Shown: in pieces, positions 22,515-35,505 of the stretch
Position numbering within the stretch: position 1 is the stretch's first letter
Layout: each line of letters opens with the position of its first letter
From: Deuterostichococcus epilithicus
Lineage: Eukaryota > Chlorophyta > Trebouxiophyceae > Prasiolales > Stichococcaceae
Direction: 5' to 3'
NCBI GenBank assembly: GCA_033439295.1
Contig: JAVTLE010000010.1
Location: 2,294,001-2,358,000, forward strand
DNA length: 64,000 bases
Translations under genes and position numbers: made by a program
The notes under the pieces: generated by a model
Databases searched by the model: none
Told to the model about the DNA's origin: nothing
Seen by the model: the letters and a program-made list of their open reading frames with translations, nothing else

Positions 22515-25344
22515 TCAGGTGCCATCAGGCCCGAGCCCCATGGCCTCGTACATTGCAGCTTCACTCGCCGCCGAGGCCCTGGCGGCGGACGGCGCCGTTT
22601 GCATCGGCTGCTGCGGCATCAGCTGCGCTATCGCCTTCGCCGGAGGCGCAGGGGCAGCCGCTGCGCCGGCTGCCATTGCGGCAGGCCTCGCGCCGCCCAA
22701 CAGCCGGTCGTTTAGGGCAGCCAGGCACTGCGGCAAGTCTTGTAAAAACCAGGGATGGCGCTGTATGTCGAGGGTGCTGATGCGGCGCGAGGGATCCACC
22801 ATCAGCATGCGGCCTACCAGGTCCGCAAGCCCCGGCGATGTCTGCAGAAAAGCGGAAACTTCACTGGATGAGACATGTGCTGCAGGCCTAAGGCTGTCCA
22901 CCGCCTAGACCTGTCTGGTGACTTGCGGTTGTGGCGGTGGCGGACACAGCGTGCAGTGCACGGCGCTGTACCCGCAGGGTACCAGACCTCCCAGGCCGGC
23001 ATATATGCTTGCCGCTGCCCGTTTCGCAAGCTTCCCACGGTTCAGCAGGCGCATCGCCTACAAAAGGTCGCTGCCTACAACTGACCGCGGCTGCGCACGC
23101 CTATCACCGCAACTTGCAGGCAGCAGATTGCAGCAGTCGCAAAAGAGTGCAGCCGTGGCGCATCAGCTGACTGCAGCCCGCGGCCCCGCCGGACCAGGGC
23201 CCTCACCTGGGGCGGCAGCGGGCTGTAGGCGCCGGCCAGGATGCGGGGGAACATGGCCGCCATGCGCTCTGGCCGCAGCAACTTCTCCTCCGCATGGCCC
23301 AAAAACGGGTAGCCGCCAGCTGCCAGCACGTACAGCACCACGCCGCAGGACCAGATGTCCACCTTGCGGCCGTCATACTCGCGCCCCCGCAAGATCTGCG
23401 CCCATTTGCCACACAAGCTCAAGGGTCGGAAGCAGTTCCACGGGAATGCAGTGTCGTGATGGCCAAGAAACAGCTGCAGCGCCACGCCGCACAACCGAAT
23501 GTTCAATTTCAAGCAGGTATCCCCGGCCACCAAGGATATGCGGCCAGCCACAGACAGAGGAGTGTCAGCAAAGAGAGGTTCTCCCGTGCTGTGAATGGAC
23601 TCAGATAGGCTTGAGAAGTGCGTTTCATGCCACGCCGCGCCGCGTTGCGCCGTGCCGCGCCGCTGAGCTGGAAGTCCACCTTGCGGCTGTCAGGAGCAGA
23701 CCCATCTGCTGCAGCCTGTAGGGAGGATTGCAGAGCCAGAGCCTCCGCGCGCCGCAAAGGCACCCGCGGGTGGCCGTCATACTCACACAATGTGGCGGGC
23801 ACATTACCCCTACTCTCATGCTTGCAATATCTGCTGTAAGCACACCCTAAGAACGCCTCCAGCATAACCTGCTGCTCATGCGCAACGTCCCTTGGCGAGA
23901 AGAGCCGACGGAGGGGGCGGCGGCTCTGGTCAGCCCACGATGCAGGAAGGTCTGGATGGTTGGTATGGCGTAGGAGGTGCTGTGGCACCCAGTCAGACGC
24001 CGTCGTGAACACGAGTACTCCAGGCCTGGGTCAGGGTCTGGCTCTGGCTCTGTCGCCGCCCTGAGTTTGGATCGAGAGTACTGGAGTCCCTTCCAGAGAA
24101 GTCTCAGGCAGGGGCTGCCGGGCCCTGATAGTTGGTGGCTGCAAATGTAAAGTGAATCGACACGGGACCTCAGAAGACGAACGAGACTCGGGAACCCTCA
24201 CCTCTGGCGCCATGTACTCAGGCGTGCCGCACACGGTGCAAACAGTGCTTCCCGCCGCCACCCCCGCCTCCACGGCCTTGCTGAGCCCAAAGTCCGCCAG
24301 CTTCAGCTGCTGCCGTGCATGCCAGCCGAGAGTGTCTGCGGGCCGGCCGGCGGCGTCGCTGCCGCCGTTGCCCGAGTGGGCAGAGAATGTGGAGCCGTCC
24401 GAGTCGCCGGAGATGCTGCGCTGTACGGCGCTGCCGCCGCTGAGGGACCGCCGGGCGGGGGCGTACGCCTCGGTGGCGCCGGCCTGGCCTTGCGCCGCGT
24501 CCGCACACCGGGCGGCGGCGGTGTCTCTGGCGCCTGAGGCGTCGGGCGCAGTGGATGACGGGCCCAGGCTGGACAGCCGCCGTGGCAGCTGCGGTCTGCA
24601 TGGGCAGGCGTCGCATCAAGACGATGCAATACCGTGCAAAGGGCTGGTCTCTTGGCTGCAAAGCAGCGGCCACCCTCCTAGTGCCGCTGATCTGGTATCA
24701 ATAGCTAGGATAACTGCAGACGTCATCATGCTCGCCAACGTCCGCTGGCAGAGCCGCAGCAGCAGGCCTGCAGCACTAAGGTGCGCTCAAGCTGGTCACA
24801 AGCCATGCGGATCTGCAGTTGCGGCGGCGCCACACCGGGACGCCAGCAGAATGTTGTCGAGCTTGATATCCCGGGAGACTATCCCCACTCTGTGGCTGTA
24901 ATCCACGGCGGACACCAGCTGCTGGAACAGCGCCCGCACCCTCGCCTCTGGCAGCGGGGCGCCCTGTGGCAAAAAACTCTGGCATTGTGTACAGCGTTTT
25001 ATTCCCATTCGCAGAGGCGCGGCAGCGGCTGTTTCGCAGCCAGCGGGCAGGCCGGAACTCCTACTGCGCTGCGCGCAGCTGGGTGCAGCCGCAATCAGCC
25101 AAATAACACGGTGCCGCACCACAGCAAGAGCTTGTTTTCGTTTGTCTTTCGCAAGCTGTCTCAGCGGCCTGGTTAAGATCAGGGAAGCGGACCCACCTCT
25201 CTGACGAGGTGCTGGCCGACCAGCTCGCTCAGGTCGCCCTCATCGGCAAACTCCATCACCAGCGCCAGGTGCCGTTTTGTCAGGAAGAACTCTCTGATCT
25301 GGATGATCTGCGCGTCGGCATAGCCATGAACCTGGTGCTGCTGA

Positions 25345-25391
<47 letters not shown>

Positions 25392-26459
25392 CGGCATGTC
25401 ACAAACTGCAGACATCGAAGGCCTTGGTCAATCCAGCAGACACGGTGCAGGATCAACTGGTTGCGTGGAGGCTTGCAGCGTCTGCACCAGAAGAGGGCAC
25501 TCACGTGCGGGTGCCCAGCAAGGTTTTGGTGGTTCATGAGTTCTCTGCATGTAGCACGAATGCTGTCATCGCACCCCCGCAGGACGATCTCATCTTGCTG
25601 GTGCTGCCCTCGTGCAATGAAAGCAGCAAGGGCGGCGGCAAGGGTGGGCACATCAGCCAGGCACTGCAGCGGTTTCGGGCTGCGGCCAGGTACCCTTCCC
25701 TTGCACTGAGCACGCTGACGTGAGCTGCAAGGCAGACTATATATCAATGTTGCACCGCCGAAGGGCATGCAGCACTGTGTCACAGGCACGCTCAAGTCCG
25801 CCAAGCCATGCGATGCAGCAGCTGCGAGCTCAGGGTTCGCATTGGAAGGGGAGGCGCTGGCGGCTGGACCGCAAGAACACGAAGCCCGAAGGCTGCCGCT
25901 TGTGCATTGTGAGGCGAGGTCAACAGCCAGGGCAAGCAAATTGTGCGCACCGTTTGCACAGCTTCTCCTGCAGCTCACAAGTGCGTGGCACGAGCTTGAC
26001 GGCCACGTGCTGCCCGGTGTTCCGGTCTGCCGCCAGAAATACGGCGCCGTTGCTGCCGCTGCACACAGGGGACGCCCTGGTGCATGAGCGGCGTTCGGCG
26101 CGATGCACATGTGCGGCGGCGCGCAACGCAGTGCCTGGCAACCGCTGTGTCCATATTTGCGCAGCTGGAAAGACATGAGCGGAGATGCCTGCGGGATCCA
26201 ACCTGTTCAAGGAGCGCAGCTTTCGGTACCGCTGCGACGCCATGGAGGGTGTGCGACTGACGCCGGCGCGACTGACGACAGAGGCGCATGATGGGGTTGG
26301 CGACAGGTCGCGTGAGAGATCCAGGGCGGCCTCTGCTTTGCTGCTGGTGTCTTCATAGACAGCAGCCCTGCGGCCACAGAGGCTGGGCAACTCCGGGCGA
26401 AACACACACCAGCGCAGGGCGTAGGAACAGGCTGTATGTGAGCGTGTCAGAGGAAGCAC
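22515..26459 (-). CDS. SnRK2-like serine/threonine protein kinase 1, 517 aa
   Basis: Exons 5' to 3': 26459-26203, 26058-25951, 25544-25505, 25307-25197, 24963-24836, 24595-24202, 23395-23207 and 22841-22515. Phases agree. Motifs in order: GSNGAVFLA (P-loop), VAVKLV (catalytic Lys), [42 protein letters not shown] (catalytic loop with Ser in place of the His of HRD), [37 protein letters not shown] and [11 protein letters not shown]. The order and the last motif match the SnRK2/plant osmotic-stress kinase group. An insert of about 95 Ser/Gly/Ala-rich residues sits between the catalytic loop and DFG (exon 6). The C-terminus is Ala/Pro-rich, without the acidic SnRK2 box. The start is uncertain: ATG 26459 is the first in-frame Met, and MASQRYRK is an alternative. 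Confidence 0.85.
25348..25391. repeat. (CAG)14 microsatellite in kinase 1 intron 3
   Basis: About fourteen perfect CAG units, read as CTG on the coding strand. They lie between exons 25544-25505 and 25307-25197, so they are not translated. Confidence 0.9.
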
Positions 26460-27218
26460 AGACGTGCTGCCGGAAGCCGTGCGAGCATCTAGAGAGAAAA
26501 ATCATTTATTCGCGGTGTCCATCAGGTGTTCCGTGCACCTGGGGTCGCCAGCATTGCCGCCTGCTGTCTGACCGTACGTGACGTGGGCTGCCTCCGCGAC
26601 CCGCGTCGTGAATACTGATGGTATATCGTTTGCGCGAGGCTGGCGTGCATCTCGGAAGCACAAAAACCCCATCATCGTCACTCAGGCGCAGCGGAGCTCA
26701 GAGCCTGTAATCGCAACGTGACCGCTGCAGCAAGATTGCTGCGATGCATTGGCCCTCCGTTGACCCATGATGCACCTTGCAGTAGTTTCAGATGCGCTGG
26801 CATTGCACGCATGGGTCAGCACTCGTCAATCTCTGCGATCGCCACGGCTGTGACATCGACAAAAATAATCGCATGGGAAGCTGTACCAGACAGGGGTTCT
26901 GCTTTTGAGCACGTGGCGAATAGCAGATCCCCGCCGAAGGGGGGATGTTGAAAACGGGGCTGACCACGATCCGCCACGACAGGCACATTCACTCCTCAGG
27001 AGCCCACACAGCAATGACCGCGATGGCGCCGGTTCCGCCGACGGCATCTCCCGAGAGTGCTACGCTTCATGCAGGGCTGCCTGCATGCAGAAGGACCCGA
27101 GTGCACCCTTTCCAGACCTGCGGCAGCGGCGCTTTGCGTAGAACACTCAGCAGGTACTGACGCCCACGGCCTATTTGGCTCTGTCAACATATGTTTGCAA
27201 GAGAGATGACTTGGCATC
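26460..27218. other. Divergent intergenic region between kinase 1 and MsrB
   Basis: Separates two start codons pointing away from each other, so it should hold both promoters. No coding exon or clear element could be supported. Confidence 0.45.
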
Positions 27219-29646
27219 ATGACCTATCACATCGAAAGGGTCCGCAGGCCGCCGGATCGCATCGCCCAGGCGGAGGCAAACGCCGGAGCAGAGCATCTGC
27301 CATCGTGGAGCCAGCAGTGCCTGACGGAGCATGACGTTCCAAGCAGCTCCGCACGGGCCGGAGCGCTGGCGACCCCGCCCGGATGCGCAACGCTCACACG
27401 GCGGGAAGCTCTGTGGGGCGCGGGGGCGTGTGCCGGGGCGGCGCTGGCGGCGGCGGCGCTGCCGCCGCCCCCGGCTGCGGCGGCAGACGGCTCGGCGCTG
27501 ATGGTGGCGCCGCCGACAGCGCGGGCACAGCAAGGCGGCCGGGCTCCGCGAGGAGACACGCTGCGCCGCATCGGCAGGGTGGGTGCCATGACAGTTCTCT
27601 TTTACAAAACCTGCTCCCGCACCGCCGCGCAGAGCCTTGCACGAAACCTGGAGCTTGACGCTCGCCGGTTATGCGATGGCGCAGTCCACTGGCGGCGCTT
27701 ATTGCTCTTGCGCAGCTCACAGCGCCTGGGGTGCGCACACCCTCGGCAGCATCGGCGGTTGGTGAGCATGCTGCCAACCGCAAACAGGTGTCCGAGGCGT
27801 CCGAGGATATAAGACGGACAAAACAGGACCGGCATCTGGCCAGTCCATGGCCTGAGCTGGCGCTTTGATCACAAGTGTAAGTGAGGGGTGCTGCCCACAA
27901 GGGGTGACAGTCTCCTCGGCGGCGGACGCCAGCCTACGCGTCAGCGCCAGCCTTTGCGTCCCGAGCGACGAGCTGTGCAAGGGCTGGGACTCGCGCTCTG
28001 CACGTCTCGATACCAATAACGAACTCGACCACCGCTGCTGCCGCTCTGCAGGTGGCACACAGTGATGAGGAGTGGCGCGCCATCCTCACACCGGCGCAGT
28101 ATGCGACGCTGCGACAGGCGGCCACAGAACAGCCGCGGTCCAGCCCCCTGTACACGGTGCGGTTGACCTCTACCCAGATTGGCATGGCATCGCAGCAGGA
28201 CACGCCGCCGGCGTGCGGCTTGAGAAGCTTAGTCAGGTGTACCATTGCGCACGCCCCTCTGATTCGATGGGATCAGGCAGTTGTGGACAACCACCACTGC
28301 TCGCTCCCTGCTCACGCCCTCGCTCTGCAGCGAGATGGTGCGAGGCTTTCTGGGGTGCTATGTGCCTGTTCACGCAAATGCAGCCAGGTCAAGGCGGCTG
28401 CCGGATTTGCGCATCCTCAGGGCGGCGCCGATGATGCATCCGCGCTGTCACGTAGTGATGCCCTCCGCAGAGACACACACAGCTGCTGCTTTGTGCGTGC
28501 CGCAGGAGGCGCGGGAGGGCGCTTTCCGATGCGCCGGCTGCAGCTCGCTGCTGTTCAGTTCCGCCGCCAAGTTTGACGCTGGGACCGGCTGGCCGTCGTT
28601 CTACCAGGCGCGCACTCGTCTGTAACTGGTGGCTGTGCAGGTCCCCTTGTGTTCCTTTAGATCCCCTTTGCTGCCTCGACCCTCAGCCGTCACCTGTGAT
28701 CGGTCTGCTCATTGTACCGCGACTTCTGATGCTCAAAAGTGAGGCACGCTCCTGTGCCTTTCACCACGCATTGCCTCAGTTTCCTCGTTCTCGTGCACCA
28801 TGCATCGCCTCGGCCTGCTCATTCTGAACACCGTTTGCGGCATCCGGGCGTAGGCGCTACCTGGCGCTACTATGGAGACAAACGACTTCTCCGCAGGCAT
28901 GAGGCGCACAGAGGTGTGCTACTGCTGACTGCTGGTCGCCAAGCCTCTTCTCCTAGCGTGAAGCCTTCTTCGGCTCTGAATCGGTCAGCCTTGCTCGCCG
29001 GTTCCCCGAGGTAGAAACAGGATGTATAGTCGGGGGACCTCAGAACGGCTTGCGTTTTGGGAGTCGAGCAACAGCAGCTGCTAAGACGGTACACTAGCGC
29101 TGCCAGCCGCCATGGTGAATGCTCGACCACATTCCTTTCTGCCTGGCCCCATCGCATATTCCATGTCATGCTGGCACTTGCCAGCGGTTACCTGGCGTGC
29201 CCAGCAGTGGCAGATCTGCCGCTGGGACGCCCGTTCACCCTGCCAAGCCCTGACTGCGGCGCCCAAAACCGCCGCATGCACTGCTCCCCGTGCAGGTGCG
29301 TTGCAGCGCCTGTCAGGGGCACTTGGGCCATGTCTTCCGCGACGGCCCGCCGCCGACAAACCTGCGGTGGGTTGCTGCCGTGCCGGAGCTGCGTCCCTTG
29401 ACCATCCACACCGAGTTTCCTTCGGAACTGCTGCAGCCGTGGCAGCCGCAGGCGCTGCTCCTTGCAGCCGGCCTGCAGGTTGCTGCTGCACTTTGCTGTT
29501 GCACCGCTACACGGTGTGTCTGCCCCCCTCGCTGGCATACAACGTGTCACTGCTCCTGCGCTGCTGATGCCTATCTTTGCTTGGGCTGCAGGTATTGCAT
29601 GAACGGCATCGCCATGACGTTCGAGCCTGCAGAGCACGCCACATGA
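27219..29646 (+). CDS. MSRB: Peptide methionine-R-sulfoxide reductase (MsrB), plastid type, 250 aa
   Basis: Exons 27219-27578, 28052-28156, 28506-28607, 28854-28913, 29296-29366 and 29592-29646 join in phase. The enzyme reduces methionine-R-sulfoxide in proteins using thioredoxin-type donors. Visible are [14 protein letters not shown], the two zinc-binding CxxC pairs (CAGC, CSAC), [28 protein letters not shown] and the catalytic Cys in RYCMN. Before the domain is a long N-terminus: an Arg/Ser/Ala-rich presequence, then [20 protein letters not shown] and an Ala-Pro run. This resembles a plastid transit peptide followed by a twin-arginine thylakoid-lumen signal. Intron 3 has a GC donor (CAG|gcgcgc). 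The exact start codon is the first ATG and is not proven. Confidence 0.88.
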
Positions 29647-30840
29647 TCATGAAAGCGAGGCCGCAGTCTTAGCGCTCTACTGCACACCGCCGCTGCTGCT
29701 GGGCATTGTGCGGATGGCCATGCATTGCACAACCTTCTGGGACCGCCTCGAAGGCGGCACACCTCGTACGACAGCAGATCAGTCCCGGAAGAGCAAACAG
29801 GCGCTTTGCAATACTCAATTCGCGAGTGCTGCTCAGGGACTTTTAAGCCAGATGATGACACGGGACGCTGCGCTGCAGCAGTGACGCCGTCGGCTCGCGC
29901 CTATGTAGTTGGTTTGGGCTGCACATAGAACATGCCCCATTTTGCAGAGGGAGTTTGCCGCTCCGCGCTCACCAAATGCAGCTACTGTGAGCGCTGCGTC
30001 ACTGCATGCAGCTGGCAAGCTTGAAACCGAATGTCTTGTTCTCGCGATATTTCACTCCCCGCGGATAGTTCGGCAGACTCGAATCCAGCTCAATTGTCCC
30101 TGATATATTCCCATCGCCACGTCGCCCGTGTGTCTGGTCTGTTGCACAACACTTTCCTCCCGTGACTGCGTGAGGCTCCCTAAGGCCTGAGCAGTGCTGC
30201 CGGTGTTTTGATTGCTTCACCGCTTTAGGGTTGGATCCAGCACTGCATGGCCGCACGGGTAACTCGACCTGATCTCTGTCGTTGAGCGGCGCAATTTTGA
30301 TCGTTTTGCCAACAGCATGCGACGCATCGGGTCTTTCAAGGGCTTTCTGGACTGCTTTGCTCCCGTGGACATCCACGCGGACGGCGGCAGCGAACATTGC
30401 GGGCGCAATGTGCCCAATAACCTCCACCGCACCGCGAGTGACGTTAGCTCCACGAGCAGCAACCTCACACGCTGGTGGGCACCACAGTGTACTCCCCCTC
30501 CTCCTCCGGCATGTGAAGGACTTGTCGGCCCTGACTGTCCATCGCAAAGTACACTGTGTACCTTCCGAATAAACACTGTCAGACAGCATGGGACACCGAT
30601 CAAACTGCGGACGCTGTGATGGACGTTTCAGCGATCCGTTGGCTGCACACTGCAGTCCTTGTTTGCTGCACATGTGCTGGCGGTCGCCAAGTCCCCATAC
30701 GGCCCCCAGGCGTACAGCCCGGTTGTACCTTTTCGTCGCGTGTTCGATAGTAGTTTCTTTCGTTTTTTATCCATGAAAAATACTGCTCGGCCTCCACCAG
30801 AAACGCAATTGCTGAGGCGATGCTTCCATTGCTTGCGCAG
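29647..30840. other. Interval between MsrB and kinase 2
   Basis: Holds the MsrB 3' end and should hold the first exon of kinase 2, which must end in phase 2. A frame near 30659-30750 (HVLAVAKSPYGPQAYSPVV) is one candidate, but it is not matched in kinase 3 and I could not support it. Confidence 0.3.
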
Positions 30841-33604
30841 GTCTCCGGCGTCCAGCTTGACAGCTGTGTCGGAGCAGGATGCCGGAGAGAGCTTCGGACT
30901 GGGGCGCGGCCAGGTCAACGACGCCTTTCCTGGGGAAGCGGCCGTCGAAGCGGCCGGTGGCATGCTTGGCACAAAATATCTGTTCACCTCGCCCATCAAC
31001 AGGTGCGCGGCACGCTGCACGTACCTGCGGAATTGGGGCGGGAAGGATGCGTCCCTTTGATGCCTGTGTGGTCGTGCAAGTACAGAACCTTCCCCATTGT
31101 CGTCATGCTGCAGTCATAGGAGCGCCAGCGACCAAGTGGCTGTAAGATGAGACATGCAGCCGCCTCGCAGTCGCCGCATCGGCGCCGTCCGGCGTTTGGT
31201 TGCTGAACTATCCGTGCTGCACCAACAGGGCATGACTATCTTGCCATAGGTTGGTTGCTGCTGACTTCACTGAGGCGAGCGTTACTATCTTGCAACAGGG
31301 GCACGCAAGGGTGCGTAGTGAAGGCCACCGACGTTGTGTCCGGAGAGACGGTGGCAGTCAAGCTCATCCCGCGGGGCGCCTGCCTCGATGTCGCTAGCGT
31401 CACGAGGTGTGCTAGGATCGGGCCATCATACATTGCCGCGTCCACATGATCAATACGTGGTTGCTGGGTTTATCTCAGGCTGATGGTTGCAGACGACTGT
31501 GCTGTGCGGCAGAATAGACCATGATGCATGCCGAAGTCGCATATCTGCCTCGTGCCGAGCGCAGGGAGCTGGTCAACCACGCCGCGCTGCAGGGCCACCC
31601 GCACATTATTGGGCTGCGGCACGTCTACCTGACGCCACAGTATCTTGCCCTGGCCATGGATTATGCAGGTGTGCCGGGTGCTGCGTGCTATTGAATGCAG
31701 GGGGTTCTGCAGGGTGGCCCCCCGCTCAGCGCAGCACTGATGCCATGCCCAATGTTGCTGCATTGGCGTCCAACACGCGTGTGCCTCTGGAGGTCCTCAC
31801 GGCAAGCTCACACCTGGTACCTTTTCACGCAGATCACGGCGACCTGTCGGAGCACCTCTCCCGCCATGTCTACTCCACGGTGCAAGCCTGTACCCACCTG
31901 TTTGATTGACTTATCGCACGGCATGACATTATGTCCGACAGCTGTACGCTCTGATGCAAGGAGGCTCGGCCTCAGGCTAAATCCGGCAAACAGTCGTAGT
32001 TTCGCATTGTGCCGCACCTTCGATCAGCAATAACTAGCCACCTCAGACCCTGAGGCACTGCCAACGATTGCATTGCAGGGCTATGGCCTGTCAGAGCCCG
32101 CGGCCAAACACATATTCCAGCAGGTGGTGACGGCAGTCGACTGGGCGCACAGATCAGGAATTGCGTCACGCGACATCAAGGTGGGCAAGCGTTCTGAGAC
32201 TGTGCTGCGCCCTGCGCCGCTGTTGCTGCAGCGCTTTCATGCGCCTGGGTCGTGGCAGGACTCGCCTCGATCTCATCAGCTGTACAGTCACCACCGGTGG
32301 CAATCTGACGCTGTTATGAGGGAGCAAGACCTTGGGGCCTGCGCTTTGTGACGATGCTGACCTGAACAGGGCGAGGTCTGTGATCGTGATGTCGGCACCC
32401 ATCTTGCCGCGCCCACTGGCTTGCAGATGGACAACATCCTCATGCATGACACCGCCGGGCTGGTGAAGCTGGCGGATTTTGGCTGGAGCTGCACTGACAA
32501 TGCGGACAGCTGGTGCAACGTCAGGATGTGCGGGACTCCCGAATACATTGCGCCAGAGGTGCGGCCAATGAATCTGAATGTTGGCATATTCAAACGCTTG
32601 TTTGATTGTAAATGGATGTGCGCCACACGCATTCGGCTGTGTGCCGCTCTGCTTGCTCCCTCGGGCAGCATTGCCAGCTCGTTGGTGGCAGGCAAGTCGC
32701 TGCCTAGGGCGTGCTCAGTTCATCTGCGTGTGTTGTCATGGCGCAGCAAAACCCTAAAGCACTGAAAAACCCGCCCTGCACTGCCGTGCAGGTGCTCAGG
32801 CGAAACGCGTCCAATCCCCAGGCGACCGATGTGTGGGCGGCCGGCGTGCTGCTGTGGGCGCTGGTGGGCGGCGGTTTTTGTTTTTTGCAGCAGAACGAGG
32901 AGGCCCTCGACCGCGCTGGCCGCATGCGCGTCATGATGCCTCGCATCCTGGCCGGTGCCTACCGCCCACTGCCCCAGGTGATGCGAACACTTTTTGTGAA
33001 ACTGTATCCCAATTTGCGCAGTTGTCGAATCCTCGTGGCGCGCGCCACTGGAGGCGGCTGCCAGGCTGAAGACTCGCAGTGCAGGCGCAGCTTCCTTGCG
33101 GCATTGCGACAGTGCATTGGCTGTCATCGGGAGGCGACGATACCATCAGGAGACGACGATGCAGTTCGTGGCGGACTGTGCTGACTTTGGTGCTTGGTCT
33201 TTGGTGCTGCAAAGGCATCGCCGGAGCTGCAGGACCTCATTCGCCGCATGCTGGAGGTGGACGTGCGGCGGCGCATCACGATCGCGGAGGTGGCCCGTCA
33301 CCCCTGGGTCACTCGAGGAATGCCGGCGGAACTGGGCTCGCTCAATGACCGGCTGGCGGCAGCGAGAGTTGGTGCTATCGGCGCGGTGACCACAGCGGTG
33401 CCAGACCCTTTCGCACGCCGCTGCTTCAGCCAGGGCACCGAAGAGCTGCGGCACCTGGTGCAACAGGCGGCGGTCCCGACAAGCCGCGAGGGCCAGCCTT
33501 TTTGCGGGTTTGGCCGGCCATCGCTAAGGCGCGCGAGCGGTCTGTACCGCTGCGGGCCTGGCGCGACTCCCACGCCGGCGTGCGGCAGCTGCCCCTGCCG
33601 CTGA
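30841..33604 (+). CDS. SnRK2-like protein kinase 2 (5' exon missing), at least 409 aa
   Basis: Exons 30841-31002, 31299-31406, 31565-31668, 31833-31879, 32079-32180, 32427-32558, 32792-32977 and 33215-33604 join in phase. Motifs: a pre-domain GGMLGTKYLFTSPINR, GTQGCVVKA, VAVKLIPRGACLD, ELVNHAALQGHPHIIGLRHV, LALAMDYAG, GDLSEHLSRH, IASRDIKMDNILM (Ser for the His of HRD), LADFGWS, CGTPEYIAPE, DVWAAGVLLWALVGGG and ARHPWVTRGMPAEL. The catalytic Lys, Asp and DFG Asp are present, so it may be active. The C-terminus is Cys/Pro-rich (ACGSCPCR). The last acceptor is aaag rather than cag. Exon sizes match kinase 3 almost exactly. The N-terminal start lies upstream and was not found. Confidence 0.82.
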
Positions 33605-35505
33605 CGGCGCTCGCATGCAGCGCATGCGCCTGGGGTGCCCTGGCCAAGGCGACAGCGTCATCAGGACGCATGCGGCAATCTGAGAGTATGTAGTTCGGCA
33701 GGCATATCCTGTACCCAACAGCCGACCACGCGGCAGTAGTCGACAAAAGCGCCCCACAATGTATATTTTTTGGCCAGACAGCTGACACGCAGCAAGCCTC
33801 TCTTATTTTCTGCGATGGGGTGGATCAGGACGAGGTCCGCGCGCTACGGTCGGCAGTGACTGTCGTCCCTAGGTGCCGGTGCTGCTGCCAGAATCACTCC
33901 ATCGCTTTAGCGGTGGTGCAGACTTTCAGGCCACCGCTGCATGGGTGGCGCAAGTCCCCCTTTCCTCATTTGCTACCTCAAATTGTAGGACCGTCCGTAT
34001 GGAGTTGCCCCATGCCATCGAGGCCAATTGATTGGACGCCGATATCTGTTGCAGCATCAAATAGGTGAATGCTCTTGGCACAGGAACGATTGCGTCAGGT
34101 AGACGCAATGGCTTTGAGGTATCCTGATATGAGTGTGCTTGGTGCGGCCAGGTCAGATTCAATTGTATGCCTGCAGACCAGCCTTGTTCACTGGGCCGCC
34201 GCTCAACTGAGATTGAACAAACCTTGAGCGGCCGCTTGCGTTGCTCCGACCAAGGGAATCACGGTTCAATGCGCCAACACTCCCTGTTTCAGCCACGAAC
34301 TTGCTCCACACGCAGTGGCGAGAGCAGCTTGCCCCTGATTTCCACCCACGGCCTCCATGACGGTGATGTCATGATGGCGGCAGAGATTGATTGCCGCTGG
34401 CGGCAAATGCCAGCGGTGGGCATGCGGCGCTACCAGTAGGTTACACCGCCGACGCCGCTGGGTGCGGTGATGGGCCATGGCTGCTGGGCTGCGCAGTGGC
34501 AGGCGCGGCTGCGCCCCCAGCCCCCCACCTCGTCCCCACGGCCCTGCCGCTGGTGTTGGGGCTCTGACCGCGGAAAATGGCTGCACGCCGCCGCCCACCT
34601 GGCCTCACTAGCGCCCGAGGCGCGATATTTGGGCGCGGGCGGTGGATTTACAGCCTGCTGCTACTGGTGCTGCCGCTGCTGCTGCGCGGCAACGGTCGCC
34701 TGTCGCTGGGCCGCCGGGGGAGCGGTGTGCCATTGTTGCTCCGTTGTCAGCAGACCATCCACCACGTAGGTTTGAGATTTAAATTTGCTGTCAAGACTCA
34801 GCACGGAGCTTCTAGGTATGACATACCGTGTCAAGGGTGTGGTCGCAGAGACGGACACCACCTTCTGGTCCGCTTCCCGCAGACCGTTCGCCGGAGCCTT
34901 TTCCTTACGTGAGGTTTGTCAGGGTTTGCCCGACGCTACTACAATGTCACCTGAAGTCCTAAGTTCCAGACACACACAACTTTTCTTCCGGTGACCAGGA
35001 TTCGAGGCAGGTCCCAACAGTCGCTCAGCATGGGGGCTCTCAAAATCCTGGTCGGGTCATGTTTCGCCCCTGAGGATGTGCGGCGGGGCAGCGCAGAGCA
35101 CCCGAAAGGTCCTCAGGGCGAAAGTGACTGCTCCGAAGATTGGTAAGCCGCGCTGCCCACCTTCCCACAGCTGATTGCTCTCTCTTGAAGGTTCTCTTGA
35201 ACAGGCGCTGCAACTGAGTGTCGGGCGCAGACGGTACAGCAGCTGCGCGAACGAACAGCACCGGGGGACCGGCATCAGACTCAGGCTTAGACTGAGACCT
35301 CCCTGACGGCCTTCTGCTCCTTCATACATGCAATTTAAGCGTGTGTACGTGGTTTGATATTGAAGTCTCGCACCCTACTTGCGCCTTTCAATGCCGGTAC
35401 GTGGTACCGGAATAGTATCCCCGGACAGGTAGGTCCTCGCATGCAGTTAACGCAATCTTGTGTTTTCAAGGACCGAGATTTGAACAGAGACGCCACCGCT
35501 TGCAG
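33605..35505. other. Interval between the tandem kinases
   Basis: About 1.9 kb without a supportable gene. A plus-strand frame at 34577-34780 has a hydrophobic run (SLLLLVLPLLL) and a minus frame at 34661-34861 looks partly coding, but neither has partners in phase. The 5' exon of kinase 3 should lie near its right end. Confidence 0.35.

Noticed and set aside
24218-24673. Arg-rich minus-strand frame of 151 codons
   Set aside because: It is a shifted reading of kinase 1 exon 6; the in-frame reading carries the DFG and APE motifs.
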